From Symbioplanes lichenis (lineage in GTDB: Bacteria; Actinomycetota; Actinomycetes; Mycobacteriales; Micromonosporaceae), in assembly GCF_030709675.1 (NCBI RefSeq), contig NZ_JAUZQD010000008.1, forward strand, positions 62,001 through 126,000: a stretch of 64,000 bases of DNA, in the 5' to 3' direction. This document shows positions 15,606 to 26,179 of the stretch, in pieces (position 1 is the first letter of the stretch; the number at the start of each line of letters is the position of its first letter). The notes under the pieces are model-generated. The model was not told the origin of the DNA, did not search any database, and saw only the letters and a list, made by a program, of their open reading frames with translations. A program made the translations under genes and the position numbers.

Positions 15606-16607
15606 GTGAGCGACCAGCACCCCGCCCCCGGCCCGTCGTACCCGCCCGTCGACCCCTACGGTTCGGCGCCCGGTGGTTCCTATCCGCCGCCCTCCGACCC
15701 GTCCGGCTTCCCGGCCGCGCCGGGGTATCCGGATCCGACGACCGCTTACCCGCCGGCTGCTTCGTACCCGCCGGCTGGGTTTCCTCCGCCGCCGGTTTCG
15801 GGCGCGCCCGCCGGTTATCCGGGGCAGTCCTATCCGCCGCCGGTCTCGGGTGCGCCCGCCGGTTATCCGGGGCAGTCGTATGCGGGGCAGTCTTATCCGC
15901 CGGCTTATCCGGCGGCGCCGGGTGCCGGTTATCCGGGCGGGCCGGGCTATCCCGGGGCGTACGACTACGCGGGGATGCCGCCGCAGCCGAAGCCGGGCAC
16001 CAACGGGTTCGCCATCGCCTCCCTGATCTTCGGCATCATCGGCGGCGTGCTGTTCGCGCTGATCTTCGGCGCCGTCGCGCTCTCGCAGGTGAAGAAGTCC
16101 GGCCAGAAGGGCCGCGGCCTGGCCATCGGGGGCATGGCCGCCGCCGGTGCCTGGGTTCTGATCGGCGTGCTGGTGGGCATCATCGCCGCCCTGGCCGACA
16201 CGTCCGGCGACGACGCGTCCGCCTTCTCGCCGCTGCCCGCCGTCACGAGCACCGCCGGCGGCGCCACGGACGTCCAGGACCTGGTCAAGGGCGACTGCCT
16301 CAAGAACGTCACGAACTCCACCGACCGCGTCTACGACCTGCCCAAGGTCTCGTGCGGCCTGCCCCACGAGGGCGAGGTCTTCGCGACCTACACGCTGCCC
16401 GCCGGCGCCTTCCCGGGCGACGACGAGGTCGAGGACATGGCGTTCAAGGGCTGCGACAGCCGCTACAGCTCGTACACGTCCGAGGACGACCCGGCCATCG
16501 AGATCTACTACCTGCACCCGCTGCGGGACACCTGGTCCTCCGACCGGGGCGTGACCTGCATCGCGGTCGACACCAGCGGCCCCCGTACGGGCTCGCTCAA
16601 GGACTGA
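15606..16607 (+). CDS. DUF4190/septum-formation-like membrane protein with Pro/Tyr/Gly-rich head
   Basis: This 333-residue protein starts with about 125 residues of Pro-, Gly- and Tyr-rich repeats (SYPPPVSGAPAGYPGQ occurs in near-duplicate). Two transmembrane helices of the DUF4190 type follow (NGFAIASLIFGIIGGVLFAL and MAAAGAWVLIGVLVGIIAAL), joined by the loop VALSQVKKSGQKGRGLAIGG. The outer C-terminal domain resembles the septum-formation family, with conserved Cys residues (GDCLKN, VSCGLPHEGE, GCDSRY, VTCIAV). Such proteins are linked to the cell envelope, but no precise activity is known. It appears to be a single-gene unit with a leaderless promoter. Confidence 0.8.
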   Translation: MSDQHPAPGPSYPPVDPYGSAPGGSYPPPSDPSGFPAAPGYPDPTTAYPPAASYPPAGFPPPPVSGAPAGYPGQSYPPPVSGAPAGYPGQSYAGQSYPPAYPAAPGAGYPGGPGYPGAYDYAGMPPQPKPGTNGFAIASLIFGIIGGVLFALIFGAVALSQVKKSGQKGRGLAIGGMAAAGAWVLIGVLVGIIAALADTSGDDASAFSPLPAVTSTAGGATDVQDLVKGDCLKNVTNSTDRVYDLPKVSCGLPHEGEVFATYTLPAGAFPGDDEVEDMAFKGCDSRYSSYTSEDDPAIEIYYLHPLRDTWSSDRGVTCIAVDTSGPRTGSLKD

Positions 16608-16852
16608 TCCCGAGGTGCTCGCGTCATGACCAGGTCGAAGCGCTGCCGCCGGGTGGTGTCGCTGGTGGCCACATCGGCGGGCCGGGTACCAGCGGGCCGC
16701 GCGCGATCTCGGCCTGGACCCTGCCCGCCGCGCAGACGGCCGGCGCCGCCGTCCGGGCCGGGCACCGCGAGCACTTCGCCGTCTCACTGGTCCGCCGGGC
16801 CTGCGCCGCCTGATCTTTTCCTGAGAGCGCTCTCGGTCGTACCGTCCGAACC
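16608..16852. promoter_or_regulatory. Intergenic region with a LacI-like palindrome at 16823-16834
   Basis: About 200 bases after the DUF4190 gene show no gene. GAGAGCGCTCTC (16823-16834) is a perfect 12-bp palindrome of the kind bound by LacI-family sugar repressors in actinomycetes. It lies 18 bases upstream of the truncated phosphotransferase frame, and no LacI gene is nearby. Confidence 0.55.
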
Positions 16853-17074
16853 ATGGAGCGCGTCACCAGGAACCGGCAGTCGCCCACCGCCCTGCTCGCG
16901 ATGCTCGAGCGGGCCTACGGCGCCGGGCCGGTGCCGGACGCCGGCGACGAGTGGGTCAGCGAGCTCGACCACGGCTGGCTCAACATGGCCTATCTGATCC
17001 GGCTGCGCGACGGGCGCCGGGTCGTGTGCAAGATTGCCCCGCGCGAGGTCATGGCCCTGTTCGGCCGGGAGTGA
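16853..17074 (+). pseudogene. N-terminal fragment of an aminoglycoside-phosphotransferase-like kinase
   Basis: The frame encodes only 73 residues. It contains SELDHGWLNMAYLIRLRDGR and RVVCKIAPREVM, which match the N-lobe of APH-family small-molecule kinases, including the ATP-binding Lys. The catalytic H-x-D loop and the whole C-lobe, about 200 residues, are missing: the frame ends with LFGRE and a stop. That stop overlaps the GTG of the MATE gene, so the fragment may now serve mainly as a translated leader for the transporter. It cannot be an active kinase. Confidence 0.65.
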
Positions 17075-18393
17075 CCGCCGACGCCCTGGGGACCCGGCCG
17101 GTCGGGCGGCTGTTGTGGCACACCTGCTCGCAGACCACGCTGTCGGTCAGCGCGTACGGGATCTATGCCCTCACCAACGCCTGGTTCGTCGCCCGCGGAG
17201 TCGGCACCGACGCCATGGCCGCGGTCAACCTCGCCGCCCCCATCCTGCTCGTCCTCGGCGCCGTGTCGACGACCGTCGGCGCGGGCGGCGCCTCCCTCGT
17301 CTCGCGGCGGCTGGGCGCCGGCGACCCGGCCGGCGCCGCCCGGGCGACCGGCCACGCCTTCCTGCTCTTCTGGACGTGCGCGGTGGTCACCACGGTCGCC
17401 GGGCTGCTCGCCCTCGGCCCGCTGCTCACCGCGCTCGGCGCCGGACCCGGCTCGCCCACCCGCGGACTCACCCGCGACTACGCCGTCGTCCTGCTCTGCG
17501 GCGCGCTGGTGTCCACCGGCTTCTCCAGCCTCATCCGGGCCGAGGGCCGGCTGCGCTTCGCCACGCTCATCTGGCTGATTCCGATCATGGTGCAGATCAT
17601 CCTCGATCCGCTGTTCATCTACGGCCTCGATCTGGGCGTACGCGGCGCCGCCCTCGGCACCGTCGGCGGTCAGGCCGTCTCGGCCGGCATGAGCTGGTGG
17701 TTCTTCTTCGTCCAGTGCCACCGTCCCTACCGCGTCACCGCCCGTGACCTGCGGCCGCACGGTCCCACCCTGCGCGCGCTGCTCACCGTCGGAGCCCCGT
17801 CGTTCCTCGCCGGGTTCGGGGCCACCGTGCTGGCCGTGCTCGTCAACAATGTGCTCGCCGCGACCGTCGCCGGGGCGACCGCCCTGGCCGCGTACGCGGT
17901 CTGCGCCCGCATCCAGACCTTCGCCGCCATGCCCCAGACCGGCATCAGCCAGGGGCTGCAGCCCGTCGTCGGCTACAACGCCGGGCTCGGGCGGCCCGAC
18001 CGGGTGCGGCGGGCGCGGACCCTCGCGTTGCGGGCCACCGTCGGCTACAGCACGATCGTCGCCGTCATCGTCGCCGTGGGCGCCGGGCCCCTCATCGCCG
18101 TCTTCACCGACGATCCGGCTGTCGCCCCGGTTGCCCGGGACGCGTTGCGCATCATCGCCATCGGGGTCGCCTGCGCCGGCGTCACGCCGCTCATCTCGGC
18201 GTACTTCCAGTCGCTGGGCCGGGCGACGCCGGCGTACCTGCTGTCGGTCGGCACGCTGCTCGTGGTGAAGGTGCCGCTCGTGCTGGCCGGGAGCGCCGCC
18301 GGGGTCACGGGCATCTGGGCCGGGCTGGCGGCGGGGGAGGTGGTCAGTGCCGTGGTGGCCTTGCTCGTCCTGCGGCGCGTGGCTGGGGACTGA
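17071..18393 (+). CDS. MATE-family multidrug/toxin exporter
   Basis: This 440-residue transporter has twelve transmembrane helices in two homologous bundles. It shows MATE features such as AAVNLAAPILLVLGAVSTTV, GGASLVSRRLGAGD in the first half and PQTGISQGLQPVVGYNAG in the second half. It should export cationic or organic compounds using a Na+ or H+ gradient. The GTG start overlaps the stop of the truncated phosphotransferase frame, so expression depends on that unit and perhaps on the LacI-like palindrome upstream. Length is normal. Substrate unknown. Confidence 0.88.
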   Translation: MTADALGTRPVGRLLWHTCSQTTLSVSAYGIYALTNAWFVARGVGTDAMAAVNLAAPILLVLGAVSTTVGAGGASLVSRRLGAGDPAGAARATGHAFLLFWTCAVVTTVAGLLALGPLLTALGAGPGSPTRGLTRDYAVVLLCGALVSTGFSSLIRAEGRLRFATLIWLIPIMVQIILDPLFIYGLDLGVRGAALGTVGGQAVSAGMSWWFFFVQCHRPYRVTARDLRPHGPTLRALLTVGAPSFLAGFGATVLAVLVNNVLAATVAGATALAAYAVCARIQTFAAMPQTGISQGLQPVVGYNAGLGRPDRVRRARTLALRATVGYSTIVAVIVAVGAGPLIAVFTDDPAVAPVARDALRIIAIGVACAGVTPLISAYFQSLGRATPAYLLSVGTLLVVKVPLVLAGSAAGVTGIWAGLAAGEVVSAVVALLVLRRVAGD

Positions 18394-18542
18394 GTCAGCC
18401 TGCGCGGACCAGGGCGCCGGGCCCAAGGTCGCCGGCCTGTTGCCGGAACGGCGTCCACCTTTCGGCGGTCTGGTGCGGGGTCGGCCCGGCTGATCGAATG
18501 GGGGACCCGGACAGGGGCGCGACGACCAGAGGAGTGCGAGGC

Positions 18543-19289
18543 ATGACAGTGGACGTCCCGGACGGCACCGGACCTGAAGCGGCCGTGCGGGGACAGCGCG
18601 TCCTCGACCTGCTGGACAAGGCGATCGACGTCCAAAGCCCGCTGGTGCGCAAGAACATCGCCCGCGCCCGGCAGCGAAAGCCGGAGGCGTCGCCGGCCGA
18701 GGTGATCCGGACTTTGGAGCGGATGTACGTCAGCGCCCTGACCGGAACAGGTGCGGCCGTGGGCGGGAGTGCGGCCGCGCCCGGGGTCGGGACCGGGGTG
18801 GCCCTGGCGCTGTCGGCGGGGGAGTTCCTGTCCTCGCTCGAGCTGAGCGCCCTCTTCGCGCTCTCGGTCGCCGAGATCCACGGGGTCCCGATCGACGAGC
18901 TCGAACGGCGCCGGACGATCGTCATGGGCATCATGCTGGGCGGGTCGGGTTCGGCGACCATCGGGAAGGTCGCCGAGCGGACCGGGCAGCACTGGGGGCG
19001 CCAGATCGTCGCCAAGGTGCCCGGTGAGACCCTGCGGCAGATCAACAAGGTGCTGGGACGGCACTTCATCACGAAGTTCGGGACCAAGCAGGGCATCATC
19101 GTGCTCGGCCGGGTGGCGCCCTTCGGGATCGGCGCCGTGATCGGGGGCGGCGCCAACGCTGCCCTCGCCGCCCTGGCGGTGCGGGCCGCCCGGCATGCCT
19201 TCGGCGCCCCGCCCGACTCCTGGCCGGCCGAGACGGGAGCGTCGCCGGGGTCACGGCCCGCCGAGGGTGCCGCGACGGAGAACGGGTGA
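18543..19289 (+). CDS. EcsC-like protein of unknown function
   Basis: This 248-residue protein carries Gly/Ala-rich hydrophobic stretches (GAAVGGSAAAPGVGTGVALA and FGIGAVIGGGANAALAALAV) separated by a helical region with Lys and Arg, similar to the EcsC family of membrane-associated proteins. The activity of that family is not established. The ATG at 18543 has GGAG thirteen bases upstream. The last 25 residues are polar and low-complexity. A decayed, inverted copy of its 5' part is found near 26.02-26.15 kb, which shows that the gene was once duplicated in this neighbourhood. Confidence 0.7.
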   Translation: MTVDVPDGTGPEAAVRGQRVLDLLDKAIDVQSPLVRKNIARARQRKPEASPAEVIRTLERMYVSALTGTGAAVGGSAAAPGVGTGVALALSAGEFLSSLELSALFALSVAEIHGVPIDELERRRTIVMGIMLGGSGSATIGKVAERTGQHWGRQIVAKVPGETLRQINKVLGRHFITKFGTKQGIIVLGRVAPFGIGAVIGGGANAALAALAVRAARHAFGAPPDSWPAETGASPGSRPAEGAATENG

Positions 19290-19413
19290 GGGGCCACGGG
19301 CGGGCGGCGCGCCAGGGCGACAGCACCCCTTCTGATGGTGGTGACAGCAGGATGGTTCCGCAAAGGACCCGCTACCTACGGTGATGTCACTCGCCGAAGG
19401 ACAGGGGAACCAC

Positions 19414-20571
19414 ATGCGAGCATCTCGAAGTCTTGCCGCGGCACTGCTGGTGGCCGTCGTGGCTGGGAGTGCGGCGCCGGCCGCTGCCGCAACGACCACG
19501 CGCGACCGGACTCTGCAGGCGGCCGTCGACGATTTGCATGGGCGGGGTGTCACCGGTGTTCAGGGGCTGGCGCGCACCGGCGGCACGGTAGTCACGGCTC
19601 GGGCCGGGGTTCGTGACCTGCGGACCGGGCAGCCGGTGCCGGTCGACGGTTATTTCCGGATGGGCAGCAACACGAAGACGTTCGTCGCGGTGGTTGCGCT
19701 TCAGCTGGTCGGTGAGGGCAAACTGTCGCTCGACGACACTGTGGAGCGTTGGCTGCCCGGGGTGGTGACAGGCAACGGCAACGACGGACGCACCATCACC
19801 GTACGGAATCTGCTGCAGCACACCAGCGGCATCGCCGACTACACCGGGGATCTCGTGGGGCTGAGCTCGTACGAGAACTATCTGGCCCACCGGCTCGACC
19901 ACCACGACGCCGCGGATCTTGTGGCGCTGGCGATGCGGCACGAGCCCGGGTTCGCGGCCGGGACACACTGGTCGTACTCGAACACCAACTACATCCTCGC
20001 CGGCATGATCATCGAGAAGGTGACCGGGCGGCCGTGGGCGACCGAGGTGAGCGCGCGGATCCTGCGCCCGCTGGGGCTGCGCGAGACGTCGATGCCGGGC
20101 GACGTGCCGTTCCTGCCCGGCCCGCACGCCCGGGGCTATCAGCAGTGGGAGCCGGGCGGCGAGCTCACCGACGTGACCGTGTTCAACCCGACCGTCGCGG
20201 GCGCCTCGGGCGGCATGGTCACGACGCCGTCCGACCTGGCCCGGTTCTGGCAGGCCCTGCAGCGCGGCCGGCTCCTGCAGCCTCAGCAGATGGCCCAGAT
20301 GCACGACACCGTCCTGGCCGAGACCGTGCAGGACGAGGTGCCCGGTGCCCGCTACGGCCTCGGCATCATGTTCCTGCCGAACCGCTGCGGCGGCGCCTGG
20401 GCCCACCTCGGCGACGTGCCCGGCACGAGCACCGCGAACGCCGTCAGCGCGGACGGCTCGCGGGTCGCGATCGTCGCCCTGTCGACCCAGCTCGCCGACG
20501 AGCAGCCGGCCCGGGCGGTCCAGCAACGCACCACCCGCCTCCTCGACGACATCATCTGCGGCGCGCGCTGA
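19414..20571 (+). CDS. Secreted serine hydrolase, class C beta-lactamase / DD-peptidase fold
   Basis: This 385-residue protein has a signal peptide (SLAAALLVAVVAGSAAPAAA, cleavage after about residue 26). The penicillin-binding fold is shown by the SxxK motif SNTK (Ser85-Lys88), the YSN motif (Tyr near residue 187) and HLG near residue 331 replacing KTG, as in the S12 family of Streptomyces R61 DD-peptidase. It probably acts on peptidoglycan or a peptide ester outside the cell. The ATG is preceded by AGGGGAA. The region round the stop codon has been duplicated in tandem (30-bp unit), which could have altered the tail. Confidence 0.88.
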   Translation: MRASRSLAAALLVAVVAGSAAPAAAATTTRDRTLQAAVDDLHGRGVTGVQGLARTGGTVVTARAGVRDLRTGQPVPVDGYFRMGSNTKTFVAVVALQLVGEGKLSLDDTVERWLPGVVTGNGNDGRTITVRNLLQHTSGIADYTGDLVGLSSYENYLAHRLDHHDAADLVALAMRHEPGFAAGTHWSYSNTNYILAGMIIEKVTGRPWATEVSARILRPLGLRETSMPGDVPFLPGPHARGYQQWEPGGELTDVTVFNPTVAGASGGMVTTPSDLARFWQALQRGRLLQPQQMAQMHDTVLAETVQDEVPGARYGLGIMFLPNRCGGAWAHLGDVPGTSTANAVSADGSRVAIVALSTQLADEQPARAVQQRTTRLLDDIICGAR

Positions 20572-20613
20572 GCGGCCGTGACTATCTGCGGCGCTCGGTG
20601 AGCGGCCGTGACG
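20554..20613 (+). repeat. Tandem duplication across the serine hydrolase stop codon
   Basis: Two 30-bp units (20554-20583 and 20584-20613) each begin ATCTGCGGCGC and end AGCGGCCGTGAC plus one base, about 27 of 30 matching. The first contains the last codons and the stop of the gene. Confidence 0.75.
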
Positions 20614-20658
20614 GGACCGGCCGGCGTGACCCACCACGGGGGCGCGCCGGCCGGACCC
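20613..20658 (+). terminator. Strong hairpin between convergent genes
   Basis: CCGGCCGGCG (20617-20626) pairs perfectly with CGCCGGCCGG (20645-20654), extended by GGG/CCC outside one mismatch. The 18-base loop contains CACCACGGGGG. It lies between the ends of the serine hydrolase and LysR genes and can serve both directions. Confidence 0.65.
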
Positions 20659-20741
20659 ACCCGTTGCGCCGGATGCGGGCGCTGCGGCCGGGAGCGGGCA
20701 CACGGTCGCCGGGCCGCCAGTCTCGCTTCATGCCGCCCGTA
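20630..20741. repeat. Left copy of a ~112-bp inverted repeat flanking LysR-sdhCAB
   Basis: The reverse complement of this stretch matches 25261-25372 nearly base for base over long runs, for example GGCGACCGTGTGCCCGCTCC and CCCGGCCGCAGCGCC, with a few small indels. It ends at TACGGGCGGCATGA, nine bases from the LysR stop. Confidence 0.85.
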
Positions 20742-20749
20742 CTTATGAA

Positions 20750-21664
20750 TCAGGCCGCCTGGACGCCGAACGGAAGCTCGCCGTGGGCGATGTGGTCGAG
20801 CAGTGTCTCGCGCAGAGCGAGCGCCGCATGGGGCAGCGTCGCCCGGCGGCGGTGGGCCAGTGCGATCGTCCGGCGCATGCCCGGCGGCTCGAGCGGCGTC
20901 GCGCGCAGCAGCGGCCGGTTGACCAGCACCATGCTCGGGACCAGGGCGACGCCGAGACCCGCCTCGACAAAGGCCAGCACCGCGTCCATCTCGCCGCCCT
21001 CCACGGCGAAACGCGGGGTGAAGCCGGCCTGGCGGCAGGCCTCGAGCGTGGCGTCGCGCAGGTCGTAGCCGGGGCGGAACATCACCATCGGCACGTCGCG
21101 CAGATCGGACAGCGACGCGTACGCGTGGGGCAGGGGCTCGACCGACGCGACGACCAGGCTCTCGCGGAGCACGGGCATCGAGCGCAGCGCGGGGTCGACG
21201 CCGTGGACGGCCGGCTCGACGATGAGGGCGAGGTCGAGGTCGCGGGCCAGCAGGTGGGTGATCATGTCCTGGGAGCTGCCCTCGTTGACGTGCAGCTCGA
21301 CGTCGGGGTGCTCGGCGCGGAAGCGGCGGAAGACGGCCGGGACCAGGCTCGAGCAGAGGCTCGGGGTGGCGCCGAGGCGGACGCGGCCGCGGCGCAGGCC
21401 GACGATCTCCTGGATGGCGTCGCGGGCGGCGTTGGCGTCGGCGACCATGCGGCGGGCGAGGGGCAGCAGGGTCTCGCCGGCGGCGGTCAGGACGACGGCG
21501 TTGCGGGCGCGTTCGAAGAGCGGCGCGCCGAGGGTCGCCTCGAGGCTGTGAATTTGCTTACTGAGAGTCGGCTGTGAGACGCCCAGGATGTCAGCCGCCT
21601 GGGTGAAATGCCGGGATTCTTCCACTGCGAGGAAGTAGCGAAGTTGCTGCAACTGCATGTTCAT
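20750..21664 (-). CDS. LysR-family regulator divergent from sdhCAB
   Basis: This 304-residue protein has the N-terminal LysR winged helix (LRYFLAVEESRHFTQAADIL and SQPTLSKQIHSLEATLG, about residues 8-45) and a periplasmic-binding-like effector domain with FRRFRAEHPDVELHVNEGSS and VEAGLGVALVPSMVL. The start at 21664 overlaps a LysR-type box. Being divergent from the succinate dehydrogenase operon with 71 bases between them, it most likely controls that operon and itself, perhaps in response to a TCA-cycle acid. The effector is not known. Confidence 0.9.
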   Translation of the reverse strand: MNMQLQQLRYFLAVEESRHFTQAADILGVSQPTLSKQIHSLEATLGAPLFERARNAVVLTAAGETLLPLARRMVADANAARDAIQEIVGLRRGRVRLGATPSLCSSLVPAVFRRFRAEHPDVELHVNEGSSQDMITHLLARDLDLALIVEPAVHGVDPALRSMPVLRESLVVASVEPLPHAYASLSDLRDVPMVMFRPGYDLRDATLEACRQAGFTPRFAVEGGEMDAVLAFVEAGLGVALVPSMVLVNRPLLRATPLEPPGMRRTIALAHRRRATLPHAALALRETLLDHIAHGELPFGVQAA

Positions 21665-21677
21665 AGCCTACGTCTAT
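21663..21677. promoter_or_regulatory. LysR-type T-N11-A box
   Basis: ATAGCCTACGTCTAT has the ATAG-N7-CTAT symmetry with T-N11-A spacing. It overlaps the LysR start codon and lies about 60 bases upstream of sdhC, a usual place for autoregulation with activation of the divergent gene. Confidence 0.5.
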
Positions 21678-21735
21678 GATTACTGAGCCGATCATGCATT
21701 AGACGAATCGAGCCCGCCTGCCTACCGTCAGAAGT

Positions 21736-22473
21736 GTGGCGGTAAACACCAGTACACCCCCGGTCAAGGCCGGACCAGCGGTGGCGACGGGGCGGCGCAC
21801 GCCGAAGGGCGTCCGCTCCTCGGTCGCGCTCAAGATCATCATGGCGGTCTCCGGCATCGTGCTGGTCGGCTTCCTCTACGCGCACATGATCGGCAACCTG
21901 AAGATCTTCTTCGGCGCCGAGTCCTTCGACCACTACGCGCACTGGCTGCGCACGATCGGCGTGCCCGCGCTGCCCAACAAGGTCGCGCTCTGGCTCATGC
22001 GGATCGGCCTGATCGTCGCCGTCGTCGCCCACATCGTCGCGGCCGCGATCCTGGCCCGCCGGGCCCGCAAGGCGCGCCCGGTCCGCTACGCCCACCGGCC
22101 CAAGGTGCAGGGCAGCTATGCCGCGCGCACCATGCGCTGGGGCGGTGTGATCATCGTGCTCTTCGTGATCTGGCACCTGCTCGACCTGACCGCCGGCGTG
22201 GTCAACCCGGCCGGCGGTGACTCCGAGCCGTCCGCGCGGGTGATCGACGGCTTCCAGCCGGACCGCTGGTGGGTGACCATCTTCTACGTGCTCGCGATCG
22301 TCGCCGTGGGATTCCACCTGCGGCACGGCCTGTGGAGCGCCTTCCGCACCCTGGGCCAGCAGACCGCCCGGGGCCAGATCATCGGCCGCACCGTCGCCCT
22401 GGTGCTCTCCCTGGTGCTGGTCGTCGGCTACCTCTCGGTGCCGTTCGCCGTGACGCTCGGATTGGTGGACTGA
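21736..22473 (+). CDS. sdhC: Succinate dehydrogenase cytochrome b subunit
   Basis: This 245-residue membrane anchor has five transmembrane helices and the conserved His residues expected of the diheme type (for example YAHMIGNLK near residue 50, VVAHIVAA, WHLLDLTAG and GFHLRHGLW). This single-subunit anchor is the kind found with B-type succinate:quinone oxidoreductases such as that of Bacillus, here serving menaquinone. The GTG at 21736 lies 7 bases after TACCGT, suggesting a leaderless message. It is the first gene of sdhCAB; sdhA starts one base after its stop. Confidence 0.92.
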   Translation: MAVNTSTPPVKAGPAVATGRRTPKGVRSSVALKIIMAVSGIVLVGFLYAHMIGNLKIFFGAESFDHYAHWLRTIGVPALPNKVALWLMRIGLIVAVVAHIVAAAILARRARKARPVRYAHRPKVQGSYAARTMRWGGVIIVLFVIWHLLDLTAGVVNPAGGDSEPSARVIDGFQPDRWWVTIFYVLAIVAVGFHLRHGLWSAFRTLGQQTARGQIIGRTVALVLSLVLVVGYLSVPFAVTLGLVD

Positions 22474-22474
22474 C

Positions 22475-24414
<1,940 letters not shown>

Positions 24415-24415
<1 letters not shown>

Positions 24416-25158
24416 TGGACATCCAAGTACGGGTGTGGCGCCAGTCCGGCCCGGACGACAAGGGCCGCATGGTCACCTACGACGTCAAGGACATCAGCCC
24501 CGACGCCAGCTTCCTCGAGATGCTCGACGTCCTCAACGAGAAGCTGATCCTCGACGGCGACGACCCGATCGCCTTCGACCACGACTGCCGCGAGGGCATC
24601 TGCGGCATGTGCGGCATGATGATCAACGGCATCGCCCACGGCCCGGAGCGCGCCACCACCACCTGCCAGCTCCACATGCGCCACTTCAAAGACGGCGACG
24701 TGATCGACGTCGAGCCCTGGCGCGCCGCCCCCTTCCCGGTGATCAAGGACCTCGTCGTCAACCGCGGCGCCTTCGACAAGATCATCGCGGCCGGCGGCTA
24801 CATCACCGCCCCCACCGGCACGGCCCCCGAGGCCCACGCCACCCCCGTCCCCAAGCCCGACGCCGACGCCGCCTTCGAGGCCGCCACCTGCATCGGCTGC
24901 GGCGCCTGCGTGGCCGCCTGCCCCAACGGCTCGTCCATGCTCTTCACCGCGGCCAAGGTCGCCCACCTGGGCCTCATGCCGCAGGGCCAGCCCGAGCGCG
25001 ACACCCGCGTCATCAACATGCTGGAGACCCAGGACGACCTGGGCTTCGGAGGCTGCACCAACATGGGCGAGTGCACCTCGGTCTGCCCGAAGGGCATCCC
25101 GCTCAACCTGATCGGGCGCCTCAACAGCGACTACCGCAAGGCGCTGCGCAAGCGGTGA
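24415..25158 (+). CDS. sdhB: Succinate dehydrogenase iron-sulfur subunit
   Basis: This 247-residue subunit carries electrons from FAD to the membrane haems. The [2Fe-2S] ligands are in CREGICGMCGMMINGIAHG and TTTCQLHMRH; the [4Fe-4S] and [3Fe-4S] ligands are in CIGCGACVAACPNGS and CTNMGECTSVCPKGIPLN. The ATG at 24415 shares its A with the sdhA stop (TAATG), fixing the start although the frame is open further upstream. A perfect-stem terminator follows 12 bases after the stop, so the operon ends here. Confidence 0.95.
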
Positions 25159-25170
25159 TTCTCTTGTGAG

Positions 25171-25206
25171 GACGGCCCGGAGCTTCGGTTCCGGGCCGTC
25201 TTTCGT
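25171..25206 (+). terminator. Rho-independent terminator of sdhCAB
   Basis: GACGGCCCGGA (25171-25181) pairs with TCCGGGCCGTC (25190-25200), and TTTCGTT follows. A partial duplicate of the downstream arm plus TTTCGT occurs at 25228-25243. Confidence 0.9.
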
Positions 25207-25260
25207 TGCGCCTGCTCGAGGATTCCGCCGGGCCGTCTTTCGTGCGGCTGCCTTGTCGAA

Positions 25261-25372
25261 TACGGGCGGCATGACGTGAGCCTGGCGGCCGGCGACCGTG
25301 TGCCCGCTCCCGGCCGCAGCGCCGGCATCCGGCCTGAGGCGCGGGTCGAGCCGGCACGCCCCCCGTGGTGGG
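25261..25372. repeat. Right copy of the ~112-bp inverted repeat
   Basis: This is the inverted partner of 20630-20741. It begins TACGGGCGGCATGA and ends with CCCCGTGGTGGG, and overlaps a GGCACGCC/GGCGCGCC hairpin (25353-25379) with one mismatch whose loop is the complement of CCACCACGGGG. Confidence 0.85.
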
Positions 25373-25444
25373 GCGCGCCAAGTTTCTCGCGTTCCGACCC
25401 GCAACAAGTCACTTGGAGTAGCGGCTTGCTGCCACTATGCGGCC

Positions 25445-25966
25445 ATGGGTGCACAGACGCTCCTCGCCGCCTTCGCCGTCGTGATCTCGATCGCCGCCCT
25501 GGCCGTCTCGTCGGCGTTGTCGTGGCGGCAGCTCCGGTCGATGCGGAGCGCCAATCATGTCCCGGTGGCCATCGAGATGCTGACCCGCGCCTACGGCAAT
25601 CCGGAGTTCCAGCGCGCTGAACTCGACATGCTTGCTCGCCTGCCCACCCTCGACCCGAAGGCCGGCTTCAGCGGGCTCCCGGAGTCGTTGCTGACGACCA
25701 GTCTGCAGGTCATCGCCTTCTACGACTCCATGGGCATCCTGGTCGCCTTCGGCTGCGTGGACGAAGTGCTCGTGCTCAGCTCGATCAACTTCCGGATCCG
25801 GCGAGTGTGGCGAACCCTGGAACCATTCGTGCTCGCCGAGCGCAGGCTCCGGCAGGGCTTGTACCTGGACTTCCTGGAGGATCTCGCCGCCCGGGCCGAA
25901 CAGTCGGACCCGCAACGGCTGCACGAGCGGCTCGGCCTCCGGTCCATGCGACCGAGCCGGGCCTGA
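25445..25966 (+). CDS. DUF4760-like single-pass membrane protein
   Basis: This 173-residue protein has one N-terminal transmembrane helix (LLAAFAVVISIAALAVSSAL) followed by a cytoplasmic helical domain that resembles the DUF4760 family (SMRSANHVPVAIEMLTRAYG, VIAFYDSMGILVAFGCVDEV). The frame is open upstream into the inverted repeat, but the ATG at 25445 directly before the helix is the sensible start. No function is known for such proteins, and it shares no operon with its neighbours. The last residues are basic and Arg-rich. Confidence 0.65.
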   Translation: MGAQTLLAAFAVVISIAALAVSSALSWRQLRSMRSANHVPVAIEMLTRAYGNPEFQRAELDMLARLPTLDPKAGFSGLPESLLTTSLQVIAFYDSMGILVAFGCVDEVLVLSSINFRIRRVWRTLEPFVLAERRLRQGLYLDFLEDLAARAEQSDPQRLHERLGLRSMRPSRA

Positions 25967-26020
25967 ATCGGGCGAGGACCACGGCTCGGAACCCGTCGCG
26001 GCTGACGGCGTCGGCAGTGC

Positions 26021-26154
26021 TCGGGCCGGGGCGGGCCCGGCCGCTCCTGCCCGCGCCGGCACCCGTCCCGATCAGAGCGCCCACGTCCGGATCATCTCGT
26101 CCGGCGACGCCTCCGGATTCCGCCTCAGGTCCCGTCCGGGACGTCCACTGTCAC
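26021..26154 (-). pseudogene. Decayed inverted copy of the EcsC-like gene
   Basis: Read on the minus strand, this begins GTGACAGTGGACGTCCCGG, matching the first codons of the gene at 18543, and hits a stop after VTVDVPDGT. It then continues with blocks matching the same gene further on (GGAGGCGTCGCCGG, TGATCCGGAC, then the region encoding ALTGTGAAVGG) with deletions between them. The three blocks are in the same order as in the intact gene. The copy is inverted relative to the intact one. Confidence 0.8.
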
Positions 26155-26179
26155 GCCTCGGCGCCGAGGCCCCGGATGG

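Noticed and set aside
15563..16813. Long plus-strand frame covering the DUF4190 gene in another phase
   Set aside because: Arg/Gly/Pro-rich shadow of the Pro/Tyr-rich gene; lacks the transmembrane segments and Cys pattern seen in the true frame.
16853..17074. Aminoglycoside resistance gene
   Set aside because: Only the N-terminal lobe remains; the catalytic loop is absent.
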